Positions 35,560-46,140 of a stretch of 64,000 nucleotides of DNA are shown in pieces. Origin of the DNA: Dastarcus helophoroides (Eukaryota; Arthropoda; Insecta; Coleoptera; Bothrideridae). The DNA lies in NCBI GenBank assembly GCA_028583605.1, contig CM053337.1, positions 19,674,488 to 19,738,487 on the forward strand, written 5' to 3'. The position numbers and the translations under genes were made by a program. Every line of letters starts with the position of its first letter. The first letter of the stretch is position 1. A model generated the notes under the pieces. The model did no database searches. It saw only the letters and a program-made list of their open reading frames with translations, and was not told the DNA's origin.

Positions 35560-35994
35560 GTACTTTATCAGTGGCGGAATTTCTTCTGGTCAACACAGGT
35601 GCGTCGCGCAAAAGTCTACCGGAAGTGTTACGCGAATTTCGAACCACTTCCTCCACAAAGCCGCCAAAGTCACCTATCTGAATTAACGCGAGAAAACGTG
35701 ACGTCACACACCTGTTGGCCTTGCGACCAATGGGAGTGAACGTACACCAGAACCACCTGGATCGTTGAAGCGGCACAGCGCCGAAGAACCAGCACACATC
35801 GGCTGCACCTTTCTAAAAACGTACTCGCGGCGAACGAGACATTCCTCGAACTTTAATCGAAACGAATCGCCATCGAATTCGAAGGGTTTCGATACTCTGG
35901 AAACGCGGGTGAGAATGGAATTTGTGCAGTGAGGGATCAGTGTTGTGGTTTGAATCTTTGGTGATCATCATGATGTCTTATAATCTGAAACAAG
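35560..35994 (+). promoter_or_regulatory. Candidate promoter and small first exon
   Basis: A GC-richer, CpG-containing stretch (about 35560-35920) with TGACGTCA (CRE-type site, near 35700), CCAAT near 35728 and a donor-like CGGGTGAGA near 35908. It is followed by ATGATGTCTTATAATC and a strong donor (CAAG/GTAAAT, cut after 35994), which would encode MMSYNLKQ with one base left over. That phase would join in frame to the acceptor at 57720 of the ferric-reductase-like gene. No homology supports it; treat it as a candidate. Confidence 0.3.
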
Positions 35995-36317
35995 GTAAAT
36001 GTCCCATTGACTATGTATTAGGTTGTTACATAAGATACATTGGATCGGTATTCGAATGCAAGACCCTGAAAAATAGAGGAATGTGGTGTTGTTTTCAAAG
36101 AGGCGCAGGACCGCATTTGGAGTTGATTATTCCCTAAGCTATTTGAAATATGGGGCCCTTTATAAGTCTAGATATTCAATCAGGGCCAAATATGGTTTTT
36201 TGGGGGACCCCCAAGACAATGTGGTACCTAAGGTGTTGCTTATATGTAAATTTAGCGCTGAATATGTTTTAAAGCATTTAATGTAGACTTAATGCCAACC
36301 AACAACTTGCTTGTCAG

Positions 36318-36424
36318 TTTTTTTTTTGGTGGAACGGACTGGTCCTTGGTTATCTTCAAAAATTGAAATGCAAAACTTGTCCCCTGAAACCAAGAAAGAT
36401 TAAAAAACACAACAAAGGTTGCTC
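36318..36424 (-). mobile_element. Hairpin retroposon copy 6 (half)
   Basis: A T run (36318-36327) is followed by GGTGGAACGGACTGGTCC and the usual arm up to ACAAAGGTTGCTC, where it stops. Only one arm survives. The A-tail lies on the minus strand, and truncation is at the other end. Confidence 0.8.
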
Positions 36425-36479
36425 AACCTTAACTCAACCGTAATTCAGTTCGAAAACGATGTTTTTCGTCATCAAATTG

Positions 36480-36835
36480 AGACTGATCAGTGTTAAGAGT
36501 TTGTTGTGGTGATTTTTTTTACGATTCGCCTGCCATCGCAGGAAGTTACTTAGGATAGTATCCTGAGAGGTTTCCTGAAAGGGCAGGCGAAACGAAAGAG
36601 AAGAACTACCTCAAATGCCCTTGGAGTAGCGCCACCTCTCTGTGTGGAATATGCCATCCACACCGGGGTACTGGTGCTCCTGAACCTCTGGAGTTAAACA
36701 AAATACCACTGTCTGGTTAAAAAACATTTAAATAACTGCCACCTGTCCAAAAATAGATCCACTGGTTACTTTATTATTATGTAAACATTGCAGAAGCAAT
36801 ATTTGATAAAATATAAATAAATAAATAAAAATATT
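36480..36835 (+). mobile_element. Possible retroposon 3' end with (TAAA)n tail
   Basis: A complex, GC-richer segment (about 36515-36700, including CGCCTGCCATCGCAGG and CTGAACCTCTGGAGTTAAAC) is followed by ATGTAAACATTGCAGAAGCA and a tail ATAAATAAATAAATAAA ending near 36830. A short A/T tail after non-coding sequence is typical of many insect LINE or SINE 3' ends. No target duplication was found, and there is no second copy in the window. Confidence 0.35.
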
Positions 36836-37090
36836 AAGGCTTTGTAACTTTCTTTTTAGTAATAACTAATAACACTAAATAAAAACGTTATTAGTTTAGA
36901 TTACATAAAATCTAACAAGAAGATTTGTCCAGAGTTATGTAGCGCCAAAGAAACTAGAGGGTTAAAAATTCAAAAAGTCTCAACTAGAAATCTAAACTTA
37001 TAAAAGAAATTTAACTTGGATTGGGAAATCTCAAAATTAGCATCTAGAGAACTAAATGAAATTGCTTCCAGAGACTTAAAGAAGTACAGA

Positions 37091-37171
37091 ATATTGTTAC
37101 GCGCTTATGGGTTCCAATTGATTAACACGTCAATTGAATAATACCCACTTTAATCCACTCACAAAGGATAA
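37091..37171 (-). mobile_element. LTR fragment
   Basis: ATAT followed by TGTTACGCGCTTATGGGTTC and CACGTCAATTGAATAATAC matches one end of the solo LTR family for about 75 bp, then stops. It abuts the minus-strand LINE fragment, so one of the two probably interrupted or replaced the other. Confidence 0.7.
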
Positions 37172-38285
37172 CCCCATTATGATTTTAAAGCACTGCGAGT
37201 AGGATGTGGAAACAAGAATGAACCGCCTTGTTAAACAAGGATAGGTTGTAATTTTTGGGGAAAATTCCTTTTAGTAATAAGTTCCATAACTTGGAAGTTC
37301 TGTAGAAAAAAGAGTCTTCGTAGACAGAAGTCCTCACTGTGTCAAGCTGGACCGCACAGGAATTTGCTGTCTCCGACTGTCTAGTACGCCTCAAGGATCT
37401 TGCCCTTGGGGGGATCAATCCTATTAGTTCCTGCGAGCATCTTCCATGATAGTACTTGTAAAAAAGAGACAAGTCACCAACCATACGCCTATGCTCTATT
37501 GTTTCGAGAGAAAAGGTCAGACTCTCGTCATCAATTAGGCGAATCACTCTTTGAATTGAATCCAAGAGAGCTGAAGTGTGTTTTGGGGTTGAACTCCAAA
37601 CATGAAAACAGTATTGGCTAGTGTTGGCCTAACTTGAGCTTTGTATAGTGTTAATAGCTGATGAGATGCGAGGTACTTTTTAGCTCTAAAAAGAAAGCCT
37701 AGCTTCTGAGAGGAGGATTTGGCAATGATGCGCAGATGATCGTCCCAAGAGAAGTTAGTGCTCGCATTCACTCCTAGGATAGATAGATTAGATCCCATCG
37801 GAAGGATTTTACCGTCCATTAGTATGTTGGTTGCATTATCCTTTAATGTTTTTTCAAAGAAAACCGCGGCCTGAGTTTTCGAAGCATTGAAGTCGACCAA
37901 ATTGTTCTCACCCCATTCCAGACTAATCTCGAGATCCCGATTAATCGTCTGTATCTGCTGTTTCCTTAGTCGATCTCTCGATAGATAATGGTTTGTCGGA
38001 GAAAAAAGATGACACAAGGTTACTATCATTTGCGTAGCTGTATATAGGATTGGAAGTTGAAGCTAAGAGATCGTTTATGTGTAATAGAAATAGAGTAGGA
38101 GACAGAACAGACCCCTGAAGCACCCCCGCGTTAATCGCAAGTGTTTCGGATGAGATGTCAGCGAGAAAATTGCATATCAAATGACAGAGTCCAGGAGGAA
38201 AACCATAATTTGGCGAGAAGAGATCGGTGCCAGACTCTGTCGAAAGCCTTTGATATATCCAATGCCACAACCCTAGCCACCTAAC
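37172..38285 (-). pseudogene. Jockey-like LINE reverse-transcriptase fragment (copy B)
   Basis: Read on the minus strand from 38285, the pieces run in order. First is the RT motif A region (ALDISKAFDRVWH). Next are QGSVLSPTLFLLHINDLLAS and a YANDS box where the second catalytic aspartate is Asn. Then come NASKTQAAVFFEKT and ILGVNASTNFSWDDHL, and a C-terminal domain with LFYKYYHGRCSQELIGL and RTSVYEDSFFYRTSKLWN. Reading frames change near 38000 and 37550. It lacks the endonuclease and most of the RT N-terminus, so it is 5'-truncated and inactive. It is the same family as copy A. Confidence 0.88.
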
Positions 38286-38968
38286 CTAACCTGCCAAACA
38301 ATACTTCTAGAGCACTAAACCGTCAAGGGAGTTGTTCAAGAGCTCTAAACTTGAACAGAGTTCTTTTAGAGCTTTGAGGTGTACAGAAAAAGTAACTTTT
38401 AAGTTTTCCTCATGATTGTATTGTTTACCTTGATGGTAAATACCAGAGACTAGTAAATACCCAATAATCTACAAGTGTACGTGTTATGCTTTTGTAAGCA
38501 CATTAATTTATTTTAAAAATAGAGTGACAATGACACTTATTGCGTATGCTAGCAGCGTCACTGAAACGTTTAAAATTATTAATTGTTTTCGAAACTACTG
38601 TTGAGAAGACCGAGGTGGTTCTTTTTTGAACTAGTCCAAGGCCCAATATAATAAATTTAATAAACGAGCCTTTGTTGCAAACGTCTCACTAATTATAAAC
38701 TACTCAGTCACCTCAAGGAATAATTAATTACACTTTAAATGTGGGAACAGCAACAAATGATAAAAATCAGTTCCTTTATTTTCATCTGTAGTACAACAAC
38801 GAAACAATTCTAGGATCAGTTGTGCATCATCAACTGTAAAATCAAGCACAATCGGGAATATACATGGCAAACAAAAAGGTCAATACGAATTAGCTTAACA
38901 GAACACCACATTAATAAGAACTCGATCATTTTAGTTAATTGATTCTTCTTCTAATTTATCGGTTTTTA
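38286..38968. other. Non-coding spacer
   Basis: AT-rich intergenic sequence. I see no gene, RNA gene or repeat. It begins with a short CACCTAACCTAACCTG stretch next to the LINE fragment. Confidence 0.4.
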
Positions 38969-39346
38969 ATAATGTTACGGGCTTATCGGTTCGAATTGAT
39001 TATTAACACGTGAATTGAATAATACCCACTTTATTTTCAAACTCAACTCGGATCACTACAACTGAACAATTAACTCAGTTATTGACTTCTAACTGCTAAC
39101 TCACTACTTAACTACACCGACTCTAACTTACTCTAGGGAAAGCTGACCGCCTTATATAGTTTCGGCTCCCGGGTTCTAGAAAAATCACGCAGATGAGGCT
39201 TATCGTTTGCCGAATTTTGTAAAATATCTGCCGTTTGTTTCGTTATCGCGGCCGCTTTCCCCTTATCAGATCTTTCTAGAAACTTTTCTTACGCACTAAA
39301 TTCTATTCTAAATTCTATTCTATCTATTTACATTACGTTACAATAA
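38969..39346 (-). mobile_element. Solo LTR 2 (370 bp) with ATAA target duplication
   Basis: Element 38973-39342 has the same ends as LTR 1. ATAA occurs at 38969-38972 and 39343-39346. It keeps the minus-strand TATATAAGG, the initiator region and the AATAAAG-like signal. No internal region is present. Confidence 0.86.
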
Positions 39347-40223
39347 AAAACAAAAACATTAACATTAAACAAATTGATTCGTCAATTTAACACATTTACA
39401 AGTAAACTCTTTAATTTTAGACAGTTTTGCTCTTAAGATGTAATTCTGCAGACGAAGATGTAGGTAATAGCTATCGCGATGTGCATTAACTCTTTTAAAC
39501 CATTCAATTTTCTAGTCGTTCTAAGAAATGTCATACGAGGGCTTCTCCTTCCTTTTACGCAGATGTGTGTTCCAGACTTCTCTAGAAGTCAAACATTGTG
39601 AACCCTAAATCAACACGAGTCGCTCCTAAGTTGGTTAGTTAAATATGAGGCGTTTAGTGCAAAAGTAGCCTAACCAACATATTTAGATATTTCCTGATTT
39701 TCAGTTTATTTTATTCAGAACATTGATATCTTTAAGAGCAATCGTTGACAGTGCAATGCAAATTCATGTTCAATGCTTTTACTACTTAGCAGATGGCAGC
39801 AGTATTTCATATTTGCTTTATGTATTACAAGTTAGACTTTTTTTGTTGATTTTCACTATATTTCCATGGATTCACTTGGGCCACTTTTGCACAAAACGCC
39901 TCATAGTTGACCACATACGAATAAGTTTTTAGGAATAAGTAAAAATGTTAATATTCCACGATGTTTTTTTTTCAAATGTATGGTGGATTTTTCAACTATA
40001 ATTAAGTTGTTCCAGTTATGTCGCCCTCTTTAAATAAATAAACGTCTGTTTTCCAACTTAAAATAGACCAGAATTGATTATTGAGGGTCAACAATCTTCA
40101 CCATTGTTCTTAATGTCACAATTTTTAGAGGGTATTTCACGCAACTAGTTACCCTAATTTCGTAATTTATTCCAACGCTGCCTGAAATATTCCCAGTTTC
40201 GTTTCTATCAATTGAGCTAAAAG
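39347..40223. other. Non-coding spacer
   Basis: No recognisable gene. The frame at 39723-39932 (69 codons) is unremarkable. AT-rich and without tandem repeats. Confidence 0.4.
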
Positions 40224-40681
40224 TTCTTCTTTCGGTACAGGATATACTTCTTCCGGGATTGGACCGTGTCAAAGAACTACTAAAAGTGTTCGACGTTTCG
40301 CCCACCATCGTAGGGGGCTTCTTCAGGAACAAAGAAAGAAAAATAGATGAAAAGAGGAATATGAGGGAATATGCAAAAAAAGAAAATAAAAAGGCCAATT
40401 TCAAAACATCAGAGCACGGTAACTCAGTATGTCCACCATACCAGAGGCGAAACTCTTCTGAATTGAAACTTGGTACAAAGGATAAGAAAGTTTAGACAGA
40501 AGAGCACGGTAACTCAGTATGTCCACCATACCAGAGGCGAAACTCTTCTGAAGAAGCCCCCTACGATGGTGGGCGAAACGTCGAACACTTTTAGTAGTTC
40601 TTTGACACGGTCCAATCCCGGAAGAAGTATATCCCTGTACTGACTCTGGCCGTGGAAGCCTTCGTTATCTTCTTCTTTCGG
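40224..40681 (-). mobile_element. Inverted-arm element, copy A, with 12-bp target duplication (Penelope-like candidate)
   Basis: Element 40236-40669. TTCTTCTTTCGG flanks it at 40224-40235 and 40670-40681. Arms of about 90 bp (TACAGGATATACTTCTTCCG..CGACGTTTCGCCCACC and its complement) bracket two direct repeats of about 50 bp starting AGAGCACGGTAACTCAGTAT. The right end extends beyond the arm to GAAGCCTTCGTTATC. Copy B (44902-45319) is the same element in the other direction, and its target duplication is 14 bp. Variable duplication length, inverted flanking arms and a hammerhead-like core fit Penelope-type retroelements, but no RT or GIY-YIG domain is present. Confidence 0.7.
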
Positions 40682-40689
40682 TTTTTGCC

Positions 40690-42335
40690 CAAAATTATTT
40701 TGATCAGGATCCTCGATGAGAAAAAAAACATTTTCAATTTTTAGAGCAGGTTTCATGGAAAAAAACCTGCAATACTGATGAACCACCATAAACCCAACTT
40801 TTTAACCTCGTATTATTTTGCCTTTGGACCTCCAAGAGTACATTTGTGACTTTAAGAGAATTTTTCATGACCAGTTTTCGTGAACAAACCATTGGAATAC
40901 TAAATTCCCAACGTTTAGCTCAAAACATTTGCAAATTTGAGAGATTTTATGTTAAAACAACTACTAGATGAACCATCAAATACCCAACCTTTTAACATAA
41001 CATAATTGGCCTGTGATTCTCCAAGAAGAGAATGTTTCGTGGCAAAACAATTAACATACTGCTGAACTACCAATTACGTAATATTTTAGTCCAAAATTAT
41101 TTTAATCAAGATGCTCCATGACAACCTCCATGAGAACGTTTTCAAATTTCAGAGAAGATTTAATAGGAAAACAATTGCAATACTGACGAACCACCGAATA
41201 CACAACTTTTTAACCTAATATTATTTTGCTTGTTGACCTCCAAGAGCACATTTGTGAATTATAGAGAAATACCAATGAATTACTAAACTCTTAACGTTTC
41301 TGCCCAAAATTATTTTGATCAGAATCCTCGATGAGAAAAAACATTTTCGATTTTTAGAGAAAGTTTCATGGGAAAAAAACTGCAATACTGATGAACCCTC
41401 AAAAACCCAACTTTTTAACCCCGTATTATTTTGCCCTAGGACCTCCAAGAGCACATTTGTGACTTTTAGGGAATTTTTTATGATCATTTTTCGTGAACAA
41501 ACTATTGGAATACTAAATTCCCAACATTTAGCTCAAAACATTTGCAAATTTCAGAGATTTTATATTAAAACAACTACTTGATGAACCATCAAATACCCAA
41601 TTTTTTAACATAACATAATTGGCCTGTGATTCTCCAAGCAGAGAATGTTTCGTGGCAAAACAATTGACATACTGATGAACTATTAAATGCGTAACATTTT
41701 GGTCCAAAATTATTTTGACCAAGATGCTCCATGACAACCTCCATGAGAACGTTTGCGAATTTTAGAGAAGATTTCATGGGAAAACAATTGCAATACTGAT
41801 GAACCACCGAATACCCAACGTTTTAACATAAAATTAATTTGCTTGTGGACCTCCAAGAGCACCTTTATGAATTTTAGAGAAATTTTCATGACCAAATAAC
41901 TGAAATACGGATGAACTAGTAAACTCCTAACGTTTTTGCCCAAAATTATTTTGATCAGGATCCTCGATGAGAAAAAATATTTTCGAATTTTAGAGAAGGT
42001 TTCATGGGAAAAAAACTGCAATACTGATGAAACCACCAAAAACCCAACTTTTTAATCTCGTATTATTTTGCCTTTGGACCTCCAAGAGCACATTTGTGAC
42101 TTTTAGAGAATTTTTCAACATTATTTTGCCTGGAATTCTCCAAGAAGAGAATGTTTCGTGGCAAAACAATTGAAATGCTGATATACTGTCAAATGCTTAA
42201 CATTTTAGCCCAAAATTATTTTGATCAAGATGCTCCATGAGACCTTTCGTGAGAACGTTCGCGAATTTTAAAGATTTCATGTTATAACAACTACTAGATG
42301 AACCATTCCATACCCAATTTTTTACATAATTGGCC
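40690..42335. repeat. Higher-order tandem repeat, about 620-bp unit of roughly 125-bp subunits
   Basis: The landmark GATCAGGATCCTCGATGAGA recurs near 40703, 41318 and 41953. Within each unit are about five related subunits sharing GCAATACTGATGAACCACC, CCCAACTTTTTAAC, CTCCAAGAGCACATTTGTGA and CCAAAATTATTTTGATCA. The subunits differ more from each other than from the same subunit in the next unit, which is the hallmark of higher-order satellite. Protein-like frames are not supported. Confidence 0.85.
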
Positions 42336-43524
42336 CGTAAAACACAAAAAATTGAATTTTGTGGTTAAAGTCGTAAATCTTCAAAATTAGAAATTTTGAA
42401 ACAAAAAACGAATTTTGAACCAAAATACGAATTTTAGGAAATTTGGGGAGAAAGAAAAATTTTAGGAAAAAGCCGAATTTCGAGCAAAAAAAATCGAACC
42501 TCCAGAAACATAAAATGATTAAATTTTGAGGCAAAAGCCGTAAATCTTCAAAATTTGGAATTTCGAAAAAAAAAAACGAATTTTGAACAAAATAGCGAAT
42601 TTTGGGAAAATTTAAGAGAAACGCCAACATTTCGGGGAAAAAAAATCAAATTTCCAGCAACACAAAAGAATGAATTTGAGGGTAAAAGTCATAAATCTTC
42701 AAAATTCGAAATTTCGAAAAAAAACACGAATTTTCAACAAAATACGAATTTTGGAAAGATTTAAGAGAAACTTGGGGAAAAGGCCGAATTTCGAAAACCG
42801 AATTTCCAGAAACACAAAAGATTGAATTTTGGGGTAAAAGTCGTAAATCTTCAAAATTAGGAATTTCGAAAAAAAAAAGAATTTTGGACAAAATACGAAT
42901 TTTGGGAAGATTTAAGAGAAAAGCCGAAATTTCGGAAAAAAAATCAAATTTCCAGCAACACAAAAGAATGAATTTTGAGGGTAAAAGTCATAAATTTTCA
43001 AAATTCGAAATTTCGAAAAAAACGAATTTTCAACAAAATACGAATTTTGGAAAGATTTGACAGAAACTTGGGGAAAAGGCCAAATTTCAAAAACCGAATT
43101 TCCAGAAACACAAAAGATTGAATTTTGGGGTAAAAGTCGTAAATCTTCAAAATTAGGAATTTCGAAAAAAAAAGAATTTTGGACAAAATACAAATTTTGG
43201 GAAGATTTAAGAGAAAAGCCAAAATTTCGGAAAAAAATCAAATTTCCAGCAACACAAAAGAATGAATTCTGAGGGTAAAAGTCATAAATCTTTCAAAATT
43301 CGAAATTTCGAAAAAAACGAATTTTCAACAAAATACGAATTTTGGAAAGATTTGACAGAAACTTGGGGAAAAGGCCGAATTTCAAAAACCGAATTTACAG
43401 AAACACAAAAGATTGAATTTTGGGGTAAAAGTCGTAAATCTTCAAAATTAGGAATTTCGAAAAAAAAAACGAATTTTGGACAAAATACAAATTTTAGGAA
43501 GATTTAAGAGAAAAGTCAAAATTT
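42336..43524. repeat. 297-bp dimeric tandem repeat of CGAAATTT-type DNA
   Basis: GGGGAAAAGGCC recurs at about 42775, 43072 and 43369, a 297-bp period. Each unit consists of two related halves of about 148 bp (…CACAAAAGATTGAATTTTGG and …CACAAAAGAATGAATTTTGA). The first 300 bp are more diverged. The array is cut off at its right end by a truncated LTR. Confidence 0.85.
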
Positions 43525-43848
43525 CGGTTCGAATTGATTAACACGTGAATTGAATAATACCCACTTTATTTTCAAACTAAATTCGGATCACTACAACTGA
43601 ACAATTAACTCACTTATTAACTCCTAAATGCTAACTCACTACTTAATCACACTGACTCTAACTGTAACTTATATAGTTTTGGCTTCCACGTTCTGAAAAA
43701 TCTCGCAGATGAGGCTTATCGTTTGCCGAAAGTTCTGGAACGCTTATCTGCCGCTTACTTCATTATCGCGGACGCTTTCCCCTTATCATATCTTTCTAGA
43801 AACTTTTCTTACGTACTAAATTCTACAATTTACATTTCGTTACAATAT
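43525..43848 (-). mobile_element. LTR 3, truncated at one end
   Basis: Matches the LTR family from GGTTCGAATTGATTAACACG to the end CGTTACA at 43844, followed by ATAT. The TGTTACGGGCTTAT end is missing: the left border runs straight into the CGAAATTT tandem repeat at the word TTTCGG. An internal stretch is also shortened relative to LTR 2. No matching left target copy is present. Confidence 0.8.
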
Positions 43849-43969
43849 CATAAGCGATAATTTCTGATTAGTAATCTTCTACTGCTTAGCACCGATTGAG
43901 TATCATTTTTCTGCTCGATCAAATTTTGTAAAAGCCAAAAGGATATTACCTCGTGATTTATCAAAAAGT

Positions 43970-44346
43970 ATGACTGAATTTATACCAAAAAATAAACAAT
44001 TTAGACCAAAAAATAAACAATTTAGACCAAAAAATAAACACTTTAGACCAAAAAATAAACACTTTAGACCAAAAAATAAACAATTTATACCAAAAAAAGA
44101 AACAACCCATTTATGTTTAAAGGTGGAAAAGGAAGAAAACAAGCGCGATCTGAAAACATCATTAACAGATTAATATCTGGAAAACAACATAAATTAGCTA
44201 TTCAATCAGTTTCTACAAAACAACCAACCTCGCTAACATATTATAAGGTGAAACCGGTCCGGAAAATCCAAAATTTAAACGAAACATTGTGTAACAGTTT
44301 TACACTATTGCATTTAATCAGTTTGTTTAAAATTGCTCTAAATTAA
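43970..44346 (+). CDS. Unrecognised reading frame with 7-residue repeats (doubtful)
   Basis: A frame starting at 43970 (open upstream from about 43866) reads MTEFIPKNKQF followed by four more RPKNK-[QH]F units, the product of a 21-bp tandem repeat at about 43983-44098, and ends at 44173. A second frame, 44113-44346, overlaps it and is very basic (GGKGRKQARSENIINRLISG, KQHKLAIQSVS). One frame change would join them. It lies directly after the truncated LTR. I do not recognise the protein. It could be a remnant of a mobile element's nucleic-acid-binding protein or chance. Confidence 0.25.
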
Positions 44347-44727
44347 ACGATTATGGTAAAGAGTATTCTGAAATGAAATAACTTAAAAACACATTACAGT
44401 TTATTATCAACTATTAAAATTTGATTATTATTCACGAATCAGTGAGCATAAATTTAATTATGGATGCCTATTATTGAAAGCCATAAAATTGACTCTGAAC
44501 GGTAAACAAGAAATATAATTGTTAATTTGCATTTTTAGTGGGTTTTGACAAATTTTACGACATTTCATACGACTAATTTAAAAATAAAACCTTGAGGTTA
44601 ATAAAAATTTATTCATTTTGTGAGGTATTCGATGCCCGTGGAAATTCATATTCTCACGAGATGATGCCACATCCCAAATTATTCTGTTTTAATCTATGAT
44701 TATACGCACTTTTGTTTTGAGGAATAT

Positions 44728-44845
44728 AAGTGATAGTAGAAGGAATTTTTCGCTGCATTATAGAGGCAGCGACTGAGCAAATGTTCGGTAACAATTGGTA
44801 ACAACTGATATTTGTTTCATTAGGATTAGAATGTACAAAAAAATC
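44728..44845 (+). repeat. Duplicated segment, first copy
   Basis: GTGATAGTAGAAGGAAT, AGAGGCAGCGACTGAGCAAA, TGTTCGGTAACAATTGG and TCATTAGGATTAGAATGTAC recur in the same order at 46286-46420. The two copies differ by small substitutions and an insertion of about 25 bp. Confidence 0.75.
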
Positions 44846-44901
44846 TATCTGAAATTTCGTCCTCCGAATTCTTTTCGGAAATAGAGTTTATAACTTGAAA
44901 A

Positions 44902-45319
44902 CTTTCATAAAATGTGATAACGAAGGCTTCCACGGCCAGAGTCAGTACAGGATATACTTCTTCCGGGATTGGACCGTGTCAAAGAACCAGAAGAGTTTCG
45001 CCTCTGGTATGGTGGACATACTGAGTTAGCGTGCTCTTCTATCTAAACTTTCTTATCCTTTGTACCAATTTTCGAATTAGAAGAGTTTCGCCTCTGGTAT
45101 GGTGGACATACTGAGTTACCGTGCTCTGATGTTTTGAAATTGGCCTTTTCATTCTTTCATTTTTGCATATTCCCTTATATTCCTCTTTTCATCTATTGTT
45201 TCCTTTCTTTGTTCATAAAGAAGCCCCCTACGATGGTGGGCGAAACGTCGAACACTTTTAGTAGTTCTTTGACACGGTCCAATCCCGGAAGAAGTATATA
45301 CTGTACTTTCATAAAATGT
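44902..45319 (+). mobile_element. Inverted-arm element, copy B, with 14-bp target duplication
   Basis: Element 44916-45305, starting GATAACGAAGGCTTCC and ending ATATACTGTA. CTTTCATAAAATGT flanks it at 44902-44915 and 45306-45319. The left arm is internally deleted (it jumps from GTGTCAAAGAACC to the direct repeat AGAAGAGTTTCGCC). The right arm is full. The interior is in the opposite order to copy A, as expected for the same element inserted the other way round. Confidence 0.78.
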
Positions 45320-45399
45320 AGTTTCATTAAATTTCGATAATAAAAATCGATCTTTCAACTTTAGTCGATTTTGTATCTTTGCGGCGAGTTATTTTCGAG

Positions 45400-46140
45400 T
45401 AACTTCTCAATCGCAGTCGTTCCCCCACCAAAGGATTTGATAGTTTCCAATAGTCTTCGGGTAGGCGACCAGTAGCACTAGCCTCACTCTAATTACACAA
45501 TCGTCGTTTGTTGCTTCCATTTCTTCCATCAGAGGGTTCTCCCACCAAAGAATTTGGTAGTTTTCAAGTCTTAGGATAGGTAACCAGTAGCACCTGAAAA
45601 CAGCCTCACTCTACACAATCGTCGTCTTTGCTTGCATTTCTTCCATCAGAGGTTTCTCCCACCAAAGAATTTGGTAGTTTCTAAGTCTTAGGATAGGTAA
45701 CCAGTAGCACCAGGAAACTGCCTCACTCTACACAATCGTCGTCTATTGCTTCCGTTTCTTCTATCAGAGGGTTCTCCCACCAAAGAATGTGGTAGTTTAT
45801 AAGTCTTAGAATTGCTAACCAGTTGCACCAGGAAACTGCCTCACTCTACACAATCGTCGTCTGCTGCTTCCATTTCTTCTATCAGGAGGGTTCTCCCACC
45901 AAAGAATTTGGTAGTTTTCAAGTCTTAGGATAGGTAACCAGTAGCACCAGGGAACTGCCTCACTCTACAGCAATCGTCGTCTGCTGCTTCCATTTCTTCC
46001 ATCAGAGGATTCTCCCACCAAAGAATTTGGTAGTTTATAAGTCTTAGGATAGGTAACCAGTAGCACCAGGGAACTACACACTACTACACAGTGAATTACA
46101 CAATTGTCGTCTGCTGCTTCCATTTCTTCTATCAGAGGGT
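45400..46140 (+). repeat. 118-bp minisatellite, about 6 units
   Basis: TCTCCCACCAAAGAATTTGG recurs near 45423, 45539, 45657, 45774, 45893 and 46012. Each unit also has AGGTAACCAGTAGCACC, CTGCCTCACTCTACACAATC and CTTCCATTTCTTC. Units are 85-95% alike by eye. It lies between the two copies of the duplicated segment at 44728 and 46286. Confidence 0.88.

Noticed and set aside
40259..40789. Frames with VKELLKVFDVSPTIVGGFF on both strands, looking like a conserved protein
   Set aside because: Both come from the two inverted arms of the same transposon. The similarity is due to the DNA repeat, not to coding.
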